DNA of 64,000 bases from Episyrphus balteatus. Lineage: Eukaryota; Arthropoda; Insecta; Diptera; Syrphidae. A program made the translations under genes and the position numbers. Under the pieces are notes generated by a model. The model did not search any database. It saw only the letters and a list, made by a program, of their open reading frames with translations, and was not told the DNA's origin. The DNA lies in contig NC_079137.1 of NCBI RefSeq assembly GCF_945859705.1, forward strand, positions 29,321,322 through 29,385,321, in the 5' to 3' direction. Every line of letters starts with the position of its first letter. Position 1 is the stretch's first letter. This document shows positions 23,292 through 34,899 of this stretch, piece by piece.

Positions 23292-24781
23292 CAGGGTTGC
23301 TACAAAGCTCAAAAGTGAGCTGAGCTCAGCTCACAGTTTAGCTCAAATTTTGAGCTATCTCACTTTTGAGCTATGTACCATAGCTCAGCTCATTTGAGCT
23401 GAGCTGAAAGTGAGCTGAGCTGATGGTTGAGCTGAGCTGTTGGGTGAGCTGAGCTGTCGGTGAGCTGAGCTGAGCTGTTGGGTGAGCTAAGGTAAAGTGA
23501 GCTGAGCTGTGATGGGTGATAGGATACATTGATTTTTATTTGGAAAGTATAATGAAATATGAAGATATTTTAAACTTTTATAAAACACCATAGCTTAAGA
23601 TGTTTGGTTCTAGTTATAAATAGAATTATTTTAACACATGGATATTTTTATAAATAAAACAGATAATTTTTCGTGATCTTTTCTCTTGGTTTTTTTAATA
23701 GTAAATAATATTTCTATTTTTGTATTAAAATATTTCTTTTTTTATCATAAAAAAAAATTCCGGTACAATTCGATTTTTCGACTTTTTCCAAAATTCCGAG
23801 AAAATCGCGTTTGAAAGTTGAGGTAATTTTTTTTTTTTCGAAAAATCCCCGAATCTTTGAACGCTCCTGGAAGCTAAGCCGCTTGAGAACAATTTTTGGG
23901 AGTAATGCCAAATGATAGCTTGTGTCATGGGCCTACGCTTTGCACATTGTCAGATTTTTAAAAAATCGCCTTCCATGTTAAACCGCCACATCATGCCTTT
24001 TTTTTCAGAATCATGCCTATTTTTTTTTTTTTTTACTTTTAAGTTCTCCCGGTTTGAGAACGCGTGGACCTACAGGGATGGGAGTTGTACCCAAATGTAG
24101 GTTAGAGTCCCCGCTACCTTTTGGCATCAAAAATTTTATTTTACTTTTCTTAAAAATTTCGCGATAAAGGGGTTGGCGCGCTTTGATCTAGAGACAGGGG
24201 AGTGGTGCCATATGAAAGTTTATATTCTCAGCTACCTAAAAGTGGTATAATCCGGTTTTTCGATTTTTTTCAAAATTCCGAGAAAATCGCGTTTGAAAGT
24301 TGGGGTAAAATTTTTTTTCGAAAAATCCCCGAATCTTTGAACGCTTCTGGAAGCTAAACCGCTTGAGAGCAATTTTTGGGAGTGATGCCAAATGATAGCT
24401 TGTGTCATGGGCCTACGCTTTGCACATTGTCAGATTTTTAAAAAATCGCCTTCCCTGTTAAACCGCCACATCATGCCTATTTTTTTCAGAATCGTACCTA
24501 TTTTTTTTTACTGTTAAGTTCTCCCGGTTTGAGACGGCGTGGACCTACAGGGATGAGAGTTGTACCCAAATGTAGGTTAGAGTCCCCGGTACCTTTTGGC
24601 ATCAAAATTTTTTTTTTTCATTTTCTTCAAAATTCCGAGATATAGGCGTTGGAAGTTGGGGGCGCTCACTTTCAGCTCAGCTCAAATGAGCTGAGCTATG
24701 GTACCTAGCTCAAAAGTGAGCTAGCTCAAAATTTGAGCTGAGCTGTGAGCTGAGCTGAAATGTGAGCTTTTTGCAACCCTG
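23292..24781. mobile_element. hAT element with long AGCTC-rich terminal inverted repeats
   Basis: The ends are CAGGGTTGC and GCAACCCTG. The inverted repeats extend about 125 bp (23292-23418 against 24660-24781) and are built from GAGCTGAGCTC-like words. Flanking octamers GGAACTTG (23284-23291) and GCAACTTG (24782-24789) match at 7 of 8 positions, as expected for an aged hAT duplication. The interior contains a 480-bp-period direct duplication (about 23757-24130 and 24237-24610). No transposase is encoded. It has landed inside the CAACTTGCCACATG repeat. Confidence 0.8.
23757..24625. repeat. 480-bp-period internal duplication within the hAT element
   Basis: Long matches such as GCCAAATGATAGCTTGTGTC (23907 and 24387) and GTTGTACCCAAATGTAGG recur at a spacing of 480 bp, with a few percent divergence. 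Confidence 0.85.
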
Positions 24782-24925
24782 GCAACTTGCCACATGGAAA
24801 TTACCACATGCAACTTGCCACATGCAACTTGCCACATGCAACTTGCCACATGTAACTTGCCACATGCAACTTGTCACACGCAACTTGCCACATGCGACTT
24901 GCCACATGAAACATGTAACTTGCAA
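24782..24925 (+). repeat. 14-bp minisatellite CAACTTGCCACATG, array 1
   Basis: About ten units. It is followed by a conserved 3' block (24919-24990: CGTGTTGTGTGTTTTATG, then GACGTACTGCATTTTTAAAT and ACTAAAGTACT). The same unit and 3' block occur at 32883-33560. Confidence 0.9.
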
Positions 24926-24999
24926 CGTGTTGTGTGTTTTATGTTTGCCGTACTGCGACGTACTGCATTTTTAAATACTAAAGTACTGCCTACTCTAAA

Positions 25000-25960
25000 G
25001 GTGAAAATGCACAATCAAAATTAAAATGGCTGCTGAAGCTGTCGGCTCCATCGTCGTAGTTTTAATAATTAATAATAAATTACTTCAAACTATGTTATTT
25101 TTAGGCCCATTTGCTCATACGGATCATAAATTTGAATCTTAGCTAGGTGGAGCATAGCACTTATGTTTTACTTAGTTTATTCCAAATTGCTTAAAAATAT
25201 TTATGTCCAACCTAGCAATGATTTACTTTCATGCGAAAAATCAGTTAATTTAAATTGTTTTTGAACAATTAACGGGAAATAATTTAACAAATTTGGTTAT
25301 TCTATCTATTTTTATTGAAGAAAAGGTTAAAAACATTGAAAGCAGTAAAATAAATGGTGTTTAATTAAATAAAAAAAAATTATTCATTTGAAGGATTATT
25401 TTTGTGTTTGTACATATTTGTGTGTCATTGTGTTTGTTTGTATTGTGTGTGGAAATTTTGACAACAAAATATTGAAAATAGTGTACGAATTTGTGCTGCA
25501 AATTGTACCATCTGCTAATGGTTAACACGTAAAAAGTAAGTTAACCGTTCTTACACTTATAATTATTATTATTCACTTTACAACCAAAATCATTTTTAGG
25601 GGATGTTTTTTTCTTTTTTATTCCAATTAAAATTGCTTAAGTAGAACATACATAATACCCTTATGATCTACTATTTCCTCATCCTAAATTATGTCAAACT
25701 TAGTCAGATTTAAGGGTTACTTTTAAGTCGTGCAAACCGGTATGTGAAACTTAGTCCCTTACGTTTTACTTAAATATTTAAGTTCCGTTTCAGCAAATGA
25801 CCCTTAATGATTAAAACATAATTTTAATTTTTTCCTTTGTTGGGTTTGACAACTATGAATTGACAAATATTTCAATATTAATTCTGAGCGCTCAGAACAC
25901 GTTCAGTTCACAGAATGTTCAAGGCATAATCAGAATGATCAGACTCCGATAACGTATTTG
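25000..25960. other. Unassigned AT-rich DNA
   Basis: No gene, RNA or repeat boundary recognised. Confidence 0.4.
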
Positions 25961-26038
25961 AGTTTTTTGGAAAGAATACAAAAACGTGCTTTTAAAATGA
26001 TAGATGATAGATCGATAACTTCTCTAACTGCCTTAAAA
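25961..26038 (+). pseudogene. LINE reverse-transcriptase scrap
   Basis: The frame SFLERIQKRAFKMIDDRSIT followed by SLTALK matches the LINE C-terminal block that reads about LERIQ-RA-R-I-D--IT-SL--L--RR. It is cut off by a stop immediately after. It is too short to assign a clade. Confidence 0.4.
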
Positions 26039-26079
26039 TAAAATCATATTTATATTAAAATAGAGTCTTTATTAATTAA

Positions 26080-26150
26080 GTTTATTTTTACTTGCTCTAT
26101 AGGGCAAGTATTGGCTTCGTGTAAAAAAAAATGAAATTTGGTATAGATGT
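26080..26150 (+). repeat. Hairpin-bearing dispersed repeat fragment
   Basis: ACTTGCTCTATAGGGCAAGT (26090-26109) is an imperfect palindrome followed by ATTGGCTTCGTGTAAAAAAA. It looks like a dispersed insect repeat, but no second copy lies in the window. Confidence 0.3.
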
Positions 26151-26247
26151 TTTTTTCGTAATTTCCAAGGTTATATGGAATTTACTTTAATTTTTTTTGT
26201 TAAATGTTGTATTAATCTTAAACTTGAACGCAAAGAGAAATTTCTTT

Positions 26248-26279
26248 CGACCCAGTCGTGCACTTTATTTTATAATTAT
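26248..26279 (+). repeat. Dispersed CCAGTCGTGC motif, copy 1
   Basis: CGACCCAGTCGTGCACTTTA then TTTTATAATTAT. Copies also at 28881, 29931, 37691 (minus) and 60984. Confidence 0.6.
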
Positions 26280-26934
26280 AAAGAACTTTGAACATTCTAT
26301 TTCCATTACATTAAAAACATTATCAAATAAAAAATTTTCAAATTTCACAAATTATTTTTATTTATTTTTTTATTTTTCCCTCGCTTTTTATCATAGAAGG
26401 TAATTCCAGACTCGATTTTAAACTTGATTTCGAATTTCCTACGAATATCAAATATTCATCCTACCTATACCTACATATTACAGGGAAATTTACAGCAATT
26501 CTAAAAAAATTTAATTTAATTCTATTTATTTTTTTAAAAATCAAATCGTAATGCTATGAATTTTCTTTGTCATTCCACATTACTGCTTTAAGGATCCCCT
26601 GCAATTTTCGAATTACCCTGCCAAACATGACTGGCATAGATACTCGTACCCCAGCTTCTACAATATCCAATACATAATGTATTTATACAATACAACATTA
26701 CATTCTACCTGATCAATTGCTACTATCAAGTCCACAAAAGACCCATACATTTTGTTTGTTTTACGCAAAGAAAAAAAAAATTCATCAGAAATGCTGCTCA
26801 GCTCAAAATTATATTCAAGAAAAAATGAATGTAACATAAACGAATCTTCTACTACACACGTGGAGAGCCTGGTAATGCCTATCTATACACATTAATGTTT
26901 TTGCCAAAAACCTTTGTGAAATATTACAGCACAT

Positions 26935-27190
26935 AATATAGTACCTACCATCAAATCAATTTCGTCTACGTAAAAAGAATGCTCTCGCCTTCTGGTTAAA
27001 TTGAACATTTGGTTTTTCTGTCATATCATGCCCTTTAAATATGTCTACACCTGGCATATCAAACATATCCCACAGCTCTGTCAAATTGAACGCACGGCAC
27101 AAGGCACATTCCTTTTCATAGGATCCAGCTTACCATGTGATTTTTACGTATTTACAAACGTTCGTCATCAGTATTATCTTTATCTGACGC
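26935..27190 (+). repeat. Paralogue of the hAT-element insertion region
   Basis: Blocks CCTTCTGGTTAAATTG, GTCTACACCTGGCA, TTACGTATTTACAAAC and TTCGTCATCAGTNTTAT are shared with 18080-18267, and an AATTCA/CCAGAT tail is shared with 21262 onwards. The hAT element is absent here. Confidence 0.55.
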
Positions 27191-28880
27191 ACCCAGATAT
27201 AATTTATCATGTGTGTGGGGGCCAAAATTGTGGTTTAAGGGAAAATTATTTTGGATTCTAGAAAATTTTCAGCCCAAATGAAGCACAAGCAAGCACAAGC
27301 ACCCGCTAGGTAGATAGATGTTGTTATGAAATAATAACGAAGATTAACAGCTGGAGAATAACCCTATATTTTGACGTCTATGTTAACTGTTAACTGACTA
27401 CCAAAATTTACATAATATCGAACTCTTTTGCTAAAAGCCAAAACCAAGTGAATCATTTATGATGGGGATCACGAAATGTCTTTTCATAAAAGCATGTAAG
27501 TAAAGTTATCAGCGCTGTAAGTTTTTTTTTATGAAACTATTTTTATTACTCAGTAGTGGTTTGAAGAATATAATTAGTGATATGGCTCATATAAAGGTGA
27601 AATAATCATAACACGTGTGCTCAGAAAACAGTAGGGAATAGATACGTTCTTTTACTAACAGGCATGTATCAAGGCAAGGGGATGTTGATGGAGATTTTTC
27701 ATGAACCGTTTTTTTTTAAATAAAATAGGAAAGGTAGTTAAAGCTATAAACCTTTAAAACAATATGTATGCAATGTGAAGGTAGAAGTGGTAAGCGAATT
27801 CTTTCAAACTTTTAAGAATTGCTTTTAAGAAAGTTCGGAATTGTTTTTTAAAATAATTTGCATGTAGAGTGCTGTCAGATTAGATTTTCCTGTCTTTTAA
27901 GTGAATTTTAACAGAAAATTGAGTTATTCTTTCTCGGTTATGTTCCAAATAGGTACGTGTCATATGACCAAAATAGAAAAGCTCATTTTTCGCAAAAATG
28001 GTTCACGCGATTTTTAATACGCTTTTAGTAACTTCACTTGTAACTGACAAACTAACTAAGAATAATGTAATAAAATCTTGGAACTAAATTTTGACCCACT
28101 TCCAATTATCGTATCAAACTGAAACTTGGTACACATTATGTAGTTCAGATGACAACACAATATTTTGGTGGTCCGGACCCTGGGGAGGGGCATTGGGTGT
28201 CGAAAGTCGAAACACCCCAAATCAATTTAAGCTTACTTGCAACTATCTCAGATAAGACTAAAAAGTAAAAAATAAAATAAATAGTTTAAAAAACTAAAAA
28301 TACGCTTTTATCACGCACTAAAAACGATAAAATAATTTTAATTGACTTATTGGAAATGGTTAGATCAAAAAGCGTAGAGCGCATGTTTGTTGTGTGTACT
28401 TTTAAAAAGTTTGAACAAAGTGCTGGACGCTTTTTAATCTCATACACCATTTACCCGATTTCAAGGAAAATCATTTTAGTAGCCTAAATTTTAAAATGAA
28501 GATAAAATTTCAAAAATAAACTATTTTTGGATTTTAGCGTCAATTTTTTTTTTTTTTGAAAAATCAATTTTTCGAAAACAAATCAATGATTTTTTCTTGT
28601 TTTTATTTGTATTTTTGAAAATTTTTTGAAAACAGTTTTTTTTTTTTAACGCTACAACCATAATAATAATAATTTTTCTTAAAATTCTTTGTTGCCTATA
28701 TAAGAAAGCAAAATGCATACTTGCTTTTGAGTTCTAAGCAATGATTTAAAAGTTTTTTTTTTATCTATATTATTATCAACGTTTTTGTTAAATTTCTTGT
28801 AAAATTAAATTAAAAATGTTCCATTTTTTAAAAATAAAATTCCCTAAATTCTAAGAAACTCTTCCCATAAGATCAACTGC

Positions 28881-28910
28881 GTGCGACCAAGTCGTACATT
28901 TTATTTTATA
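28881..28910 (+). repeat. Dispersed CCAAGTCGTAC motif, copy 2
   Basis: GTGCGACCAAGTCGTACATT followed by TTATTTTATA. Confidence 0.6.
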
Positions 28911-29930
28911 AATATGTATATAAAATAAGGAAAACAAAATGAATCTGAATATTAAATCGTCTTAAGTTACTCATTTCGATTTATTACTTCTTTGACTTTT
29001 AAGGTGTCTTTTATCCTCATTACATTAAAACATATCTCTTCAAAGACTACATAATGTGGTAAATTTGATTTGAAAGCCAATCTGACTTACATGAATTTAT
29101 ATGGCATTGTGTTAAGAACAAACACATTCCTGCCGAAATTCAAAACAGGCTTCTCCATTTCCATCAACTCTTCTCTGCTTTCACATATTCCTGTCTTATG
29201 AAAAGGTTATGGTTTCATCCCAAAAAACAAGTCATAAAATTTACACTGTCTCTTCAAAATTTCGTGCGTAAATGTAACCAAAAATACTTTTTGGTCAGAA
29301 TGAGTACACTTCTAACAACTGGGAACTTCAAGCTTGTTGCTGGTTGTTACACCTTGAAGATAGACCTCCCGTTGTTCTCATATACTGAAAAGAAGACACA
29401 TTGATATCTTATTCTAATGAAACAACAATAGATATCCGAAAGCGTAGGCATTCAACAAAATTCAAAGATTGCACGCGCACCGGTTGTCGTTGTTTATGTT
29501 TATTGTTCGGCAAACAATACAATTTGTTGAAAATCTGCATTGATAATGTATTCCTATACCTAAGCTTGATACTCCTACTACCATGTTACTTGCTCTGCCT
29601 CTTTTTCATTTTTGATAGAATCACAAATTTAAACTTTGATTTTTGAGGTTTTCTCTTTAACTTGTGATAAAGGTTCTTTAAAGATTGAGTTTTTGAATTG
29701 CAAAAACAAAACGAACTAGAGGTAAAAATCAGAGATGATATTACGGAAATGAGGGTTGATATCAGATTTTTGTCTGATTTTCTGTCCAACATACATGTTT
29801 CAGAATTCAAAAACCACTTTATAGTGACTCCAATCTGTCTTTTGAGTTAATAATTTCCACTATCAAGCAAAAATTTGAAGATAACGACTTCATATATTTT
29901 ATGAATTCAACCAATATAAAAGACATGTAC

Positions 29931-29960
29931 GTACGACTTAGTCGTGCATTTTATATTATT
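29931..29960 (+). repeat. Dispersed TTAGTCGTGC motif, copy 3
   Basis: GTACGACTTAGTCGTGCATT followed by TTATATTATT. This copy is close to palindromic (ACGACTTAGTCGT). Confidence 0.6.
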
Positions 29961-30846
29961 TTGTTGTGTGAAGGAGGAAGTTTTCCCAAAGGAATAATAA
30001 TTTTTCTTGATATTTAGGCAAAACAATAAACACATACATACATACAAACGTATGTACATAATTTGTGGTGAAAGAAGCATGAGTTTCAACTGAATGGAGT
30101 TTAGTTAACTGATACTTAAGCATCAGGCATCCAAAAATTACTTAATCCTAAGAAAACACAACCACGTACTGTTATATTGTAATTTTATTTTTTTGTTGTC
30201 GGATCTTATAGAACGTTAATGGATATTCTAGGTATTATGATGCAAATTAGTGCTGTAGGGGGTTGTTGCCTTACTTTCGTAATTTTGCTTTTTCTATACA
30301 AAATAATGTGAAAAATTTGTTGCAGAATGTATAAATAGACATTTTATGATACAGAATATATTAATAGACATTAAATGGTTAGACAGGACTAAATTTGCGT
30401 CTTTTTTTAAGAAGGTTTAATTACAAAAAAATTGTTTAATGCATAAAAGAAAAGGTTTTCATGTTTGTCAGTTGCTTGCGCATTACGTTTTTTTTTTTCT
30501 AAATGAAGAAAAAAAAACGATTTATTAAATTTTTGTTTATTCAAAAAAAATGCTCAATTTGCGGCTCTACAAAAAAGCGCTTAATAATTTTTTGGATTTA
30601 CCCCCGCGTTTAGAAGTTATTCAACTTTAAAATATAAAAAGTAATTTTTTCTCATTTTTTTCCGATTTTTTGACGAAATTATTAGGTTTTTCAAAAAATT
30701 TGGCAAAATTTTCGAATTATTTGTATTCCATGTTGTGTTTTGGTTTCCCAGATCCTTTTATATAACTCTCAAACCCCTAATACTATCATATTAGATTTCT
30801 TCAATAAATTTGAATTATTTATTTTTTCAACTAAAAATTATTTTAA

Positions 30847-31294
30847 CCCTAGTTTACAAATTGGGGTTCGTGCGAACCCCAATGCATGTTTAAATGGTTA
30901 TAACTTTTTTCTAAATCGTTTTTTCGACCTGGGATGAAAACTCAGTGAACGAAATTCATTTTTGTTTACGTTTTTTGTCTTTTTTTTCCTTAAAAGCGGT
31001 TTTATATAATTTTCTGGAATTTTTTTCTGAAAAAAAGTCACAAACCAAACTTGGGGTTCATGCGAACCCCAAGACTTTAAATGGACTATTTTCAACAATT
31101 TTTATTAGGTATATTTTGGCAAAACCAAACACGTGTTATCATAAAAAGACACCGCAACTGTCACCTTAATCAATAACAGAAAGAGACAATGCATCAAATT
31201 GTTGATAATGAACAATTAGAGGTGCATAAAAGCTTTGGGGTTCGCGCGAACCCCAAGTTTGGTTATTGCATTATTTGCGTGGCGTAAACTAGGG
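30847..31294. mobile_element. TTAA-flanked element with three GGGGTTCGNGCGAACCCC palindromes
   Basis: TTAA flanks at 30843-30846 and 31295-31298. Termini are CCCTAGTTTAC in inverted orientation, piggyBac-like (CCCTAG start). Inside are three 18-bp palindromes: 30863-30880, 31053-31070 (GGGGTTCATGCGAACCCC) and 31237-31254. The first and third are subterminal. A 74-codon frame inside has no known motif. Confidence 0.8.
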
Positions 31295-31298
31295 TTAA

Positions 31299-32539
31299 TT
31301 AATTTTTCGCGTCCGTTTTTTTTAAATTTTATAAATGCAATTAGAGCGTTCAATTTTATATAAGAAAATGATTAAATCTAGCCTTTTTGATGAACCATTA
31401 TAAAGATAAAAAAATCTAAACACAAATACACAATTTTTCCCATACAAATCGTATGGGAAATAGAAATTTGAGATGCGGTGGTACTAAATGTTAACATTAA
31501 AGGCTGAAACTTTTACAGTATTTTTTTATCGTCATTTCCAACAATGCTTTGAACAAAAAAAAATTTTTTTTTTGAATCAGTCTAATACATATACATATTT
31601 CAATATTTCTATTTTTACTATTTCCTCTACCATCAGGGCAAGAGACTAAAATTGCATTGTACGCATATTTACACTTTTTTAGAAATCTTCTGAATTTTAT
31701 TATTCCTGGAATAGAGTGTACCAACTGACATTACATTGCTAAAATATGAAAACCTTGTATCTTTTAAAACTTTTTCCACTGCCCACTTACATTTTGATGT
31801 TGCAAACAAAAATATAGCAATGCCAAGCTTATAATAGTATGAAGACTTTGGGGTTCTGTTTGTATATTCAAAGGAGCTATTAAAGATACAAATTTTCGTA
31901 GGAGTAACCATAACCTGCCCCCATATTGAACTGTAGATATTGCATATTGTAAATATTGTGCAATAAAATTTTATTACGTGTTCACTATTTACATAGCCCC
32001 AAGGATTTAGTAAAATGCCACCACCTTTTGAATATGTATAACCGATATAGAGTTATGCTGCAACCACATATTCCTGTCTTGGCAGCAAAGTTATGGAATT
32101 GTGGGCTTTACTTGCAACATCGAATTTGCCAATGAGAAGAATATTTACAAATTGGTTGTATTCAATAGATTTTGAGCTCACTTTGATTTATATAAAAACT
32201 GTACCGAGATTTAAGTTCATTTTTTTAATTTCTCAAAATATTTTTTCACATTTATTATTTTCTTATAGCAGTCAAATTAGTTTTCAAAATTATAAAACCT
32301 AAGTCCCCCTTGTTTTGTTTTCCTAATTTTCGTTTCGTAAAATCCAAGAAATTAATACATGTTAGTATTGTTAGTGAATATAAGAAAATAAAGCATTTCG
32401 TTGTTGCTCTTTCAAAAACTACAACTAATGCAGAATCTTGAACGAAAGATATGGACATCATTGAAAAACATAAGTCAAACACAAAAAAACAATTGGTTAT
32501 ATAATTTTGTTACAGATTATTTTTCTAAGAAAAAAAAAA
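31299..32539. other. Unassigned DNA
   Basis: Short frames on both strands (for example 31669-31911 minus and 32093-32302 plus) have no secure similarity. Confidence 0.4.
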
Positions 32540-33680
32540 GAGTGTGTGTACACACGTACACGCGACTGAAGTTATACTTCTTCTACTCAGTATATTAAAT
32601 GAATTTCAGTTGATATTTTTATTTTTTATTATTTTTTTTTTTTTATTATGTATTAAAATAATCAAACAGCGTATTTTTTATGGTGGTATGGCTTATGGTG
32701 ATCTTAGGAAATTTTTGATGCTATCTCCGTACCTTAACCCAAGACAATCTGACTTTCCTGAATATAGTTGTGCATGAAAATATCTTTATAGTTGGAAATT
32801 AAGAAACTTCATACTAATTTCCAGGACTTAATTTTTGAGAAAAAAAAATTAAATTTTATCTACGATTAATGGCCTTCCTATATCAACTTGCCGCATGCAA
32901 CTTGCCAAATGCAACTTACTACACACAACTTGCCACATGCAACTTGCCACATGCAACTTGCCACATGCAACTTGCCACATGCAACTTGCCACATGCAACT
33001 TGCCACATGCAACTTGCCACATGCAACTTGCCACATGCAACTTGCCACATGCAACTTGCCACATGCAACTTGCCACATGCTACTTGCCACATACAACTTG
33101 CCCCATGCAACTTGCCATATGCCACATGCAACTTGCCACATGCAACTTGCCAAATGCAACTTACTACACACAACTTGCCACATGCAACTTGCCACATGCA
33201 ACTTGCCACATGCAACTTGCCCCATGCAACTTACCACATGCAGCTTGCCACATGCAACTTGCCACATGCTACTTGCCACATGCAACTTGCTGCATACAAC
33301 TTGAAACTTGCAACTTGCCACATGCGACTTGCCACATGCTACTTGCTACATGCAACTTGCCACATACAACTTGGCACATTTTGTATACTGAATACCACAT
33401 GCCTCGTGCTACTTGCCACATGCACTTGCACCATGTTTCATGCCACATAGTACCTGCCACATGCAATTTGCGACATGAAACATGCAACCTGCCACGTGTT
33501 CTGTGTTTTTTGTTTACCCTACTGCGGCGTACTGCATTTTTAAATACTAAAGTACTACCAACTGGAACGACAGCCCTGCTGCCCAATTGTCTCAGATGGC
33601 GATCGCGTCATAATCCCTTTGACATTATTGTCTAAAAACAAATTTTCATACCCACCGTCCCATGAGAAGTATAACTTCAA
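32540..33680 (+). mobile_element. Minisatellite-bearing repeat element, copy 2 (DINE-1/Helentron-like layout)
   Basis: Order: 5' block with TGAAGTTATACTTCT (32567-32581), AT-rich stretch, a CAACTTGCCACATG array (32883-33490), 3' block shared with copy 1 (33488-33560) and the inverted partner AGAAGTATAACTTCA (33665-33679). Subterminal inverted repeats plus a central minisatellite is the layout described for DINE-1 and Helentron-type elements. This is structural inference only. Confidence 0.55.
32883..33490 (+). repeat. 14-bp minisatellite CAACTTGCCACATG, array 2
   Basis: About 40 units with variants (GCTACTTGCC, TACAACTTGC, AAATGCAACTTACTACAC). A larger segment containing the AAATGCAACTTACTACACAC variant appears twice (32908 and 33150), suggesting a higher-order duplication. 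The unit has no stop in several frames and reads with a 14-residue period, which creates long spurious ORFs on both strands (up to 246 codons). Confidence 0.95.
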
Positions 33681-33710
33681 AAATGTTACGTATACGCCAA
33701 CGTGTCCTAA

Positions 33711-34130
33711 AAACCGATTAATCATTGAAAGATTAAAAAAAAAACATTGATATGAACCTACAAGATTTGGTGACGAAGATCTTCAAACGTTCACAAAGTA
33801 TTGGAGGGAGGGGGCCAATTTTTGTATAGCCATCGCAGTTCAAAGAATCTCTTTTCTGAACTCATATTGAACGGTTTTAAATAAAACGTCTTTTCAAGAT
33901 AAAGCACACACGAAAATAAATTAATTGAATGTATCTTGAACCTTCGTTCGTTTTCACAAACCTATTCTTTTAATCAACGTTGTTAAAATGGGTCAAAATG
34001 AGCATGGACAGAATTTGATCTTCTTAATCATGATTATTTTAATTTAAGGCTCCACTTTGAAAGTTCTCTATTTTGGTATTTAAAAATATTACAGGGGTGC
34101 TATACATATGCATACATATATGAAAATTTG
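33711..34130. other. Unassigned DNA
   Basis: No gene or repeat boundary recognised. Sequence shortly before the Tc1 relic has no inverted terminus. Confidence 0.35.
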
Positions 34131-34899
34131 TTACTTTCTTGTGAAAAATAGAACAATGTGTGGTCGTGCATTATCCTGCATAAGGATGAAACCATCCACC
34201 GATCTTTGTGCAAACGGGATGATATACGGATTGATAATCCGTGGGATGTAACTTTGAGAAGTCACAGTGCCTTCATTAAGAAAAACAAGGTCAGTTTTAC
34301 CTTGTAAGCTGATACCAGCCCAGATCATTACATTTGGACCACCAAATCTGTCACTTTCATGAATGCAAGGATCAGAAAATCTGTCTCCACACTCTTATAC
34401 GCCGATTGTCACTAAAAAACTTTACTTTACACTCATCTGTGAAAAGCACCTTACGCCATTCCTCCGTATTCCATTGAAGATGTTGGCGTGCAAACCTTAA
34501 GCGATTTGCACGATGAGTCCGGGTTACTTGGTGTGTGTTAAAGGTTTTCGCGAGCGTTGCTGATCTTCGTGTAAACGATTCCTAATGGTCTGGTAACTGA
34601 CAAGGGTACCAGTAGTCCGGAGTAATCGGTTTTGTAATGCGCGCGCAGTCACAGTCCGATCTCGTCGCGCACTTAGTCGCACATACCGGTCCTCCTGAGC
34701 CGTGGTAGACCGAATTCTTCCTCAAACCAGGACGACGGGACACACTCCCAGTCTCCTGATAACGGTTCCAAAGGTTTTGGATAGCTCGTCGTGAATATCC
34801 CAATTGTAAGGCCACGGAACGTTGGGACTGACCAGCCTCAAGAAACGTTACGGCCCTGGCAGCAGGAACAGTGTCCAAATGACATCGGGACCCTGACAT
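34131..34899 (-). pseudogene. Tc1-family transposase, truncated and frameshifted
   Basis: The start Met at 34899 opens a Tc1-type paired DNA-binding domain: AARAVTFLEAGQSQRSVA, LGYSRRAIQNLWNRYQETGS, then RRPG, the GRPR-like linker. A frameshift near 34715 moves the rest into other frames. The block 34131-34328 reads MIWAGISLQGKTDLVF and QDNARPH, the second catalytic aspartate region of the DDE domain. The protein ends right after QDNARPH, so the last acidic residue and C-terminus are gone. Upstream, about 35150-35200 (AGTGGCCCTTATTTTGTTTT) may be the surviving 5' terminus. Tc1 elements cut and paste at TA. This copy cannot encode an active enzyme. Confidence 0.85.

Larger units (their letters stand above)
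26290..30842. other. Mostly unassigned DNA
   Basis: It contains the paralogue of the hAT insertion site (26935-27190), two copies of the dispersed CNAGTCGTGC motif and short palindromes. Open frames (for example 27001-27261, 29198-29404, 29401-29646) show no recognisable domains. The segment 28080-28260 has the look of an old interspersed repeat (AAACTGAAACTTGGTACACA). Confidence 0.4.

Noticed and set aside
24710..25024. Cysteine-rich 70-76 codon ORFs
   Set aside because: Same minisatellite artefact as in the larger array.
31980..32302. LINE C-terminal look-alike (HIPVLAAKLWNC)
   Set aside because: The match is a dozen residues only, with no other LINE block in frame nearby; too weak to annotate.
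32869..33635. Long overlapping ORFs of 100-246 codons on both strands
   Set aside because: They are read-through of the 14-bp minisatellite, which lacks stops; translation is a 14-residue periodic string with no codon bias.
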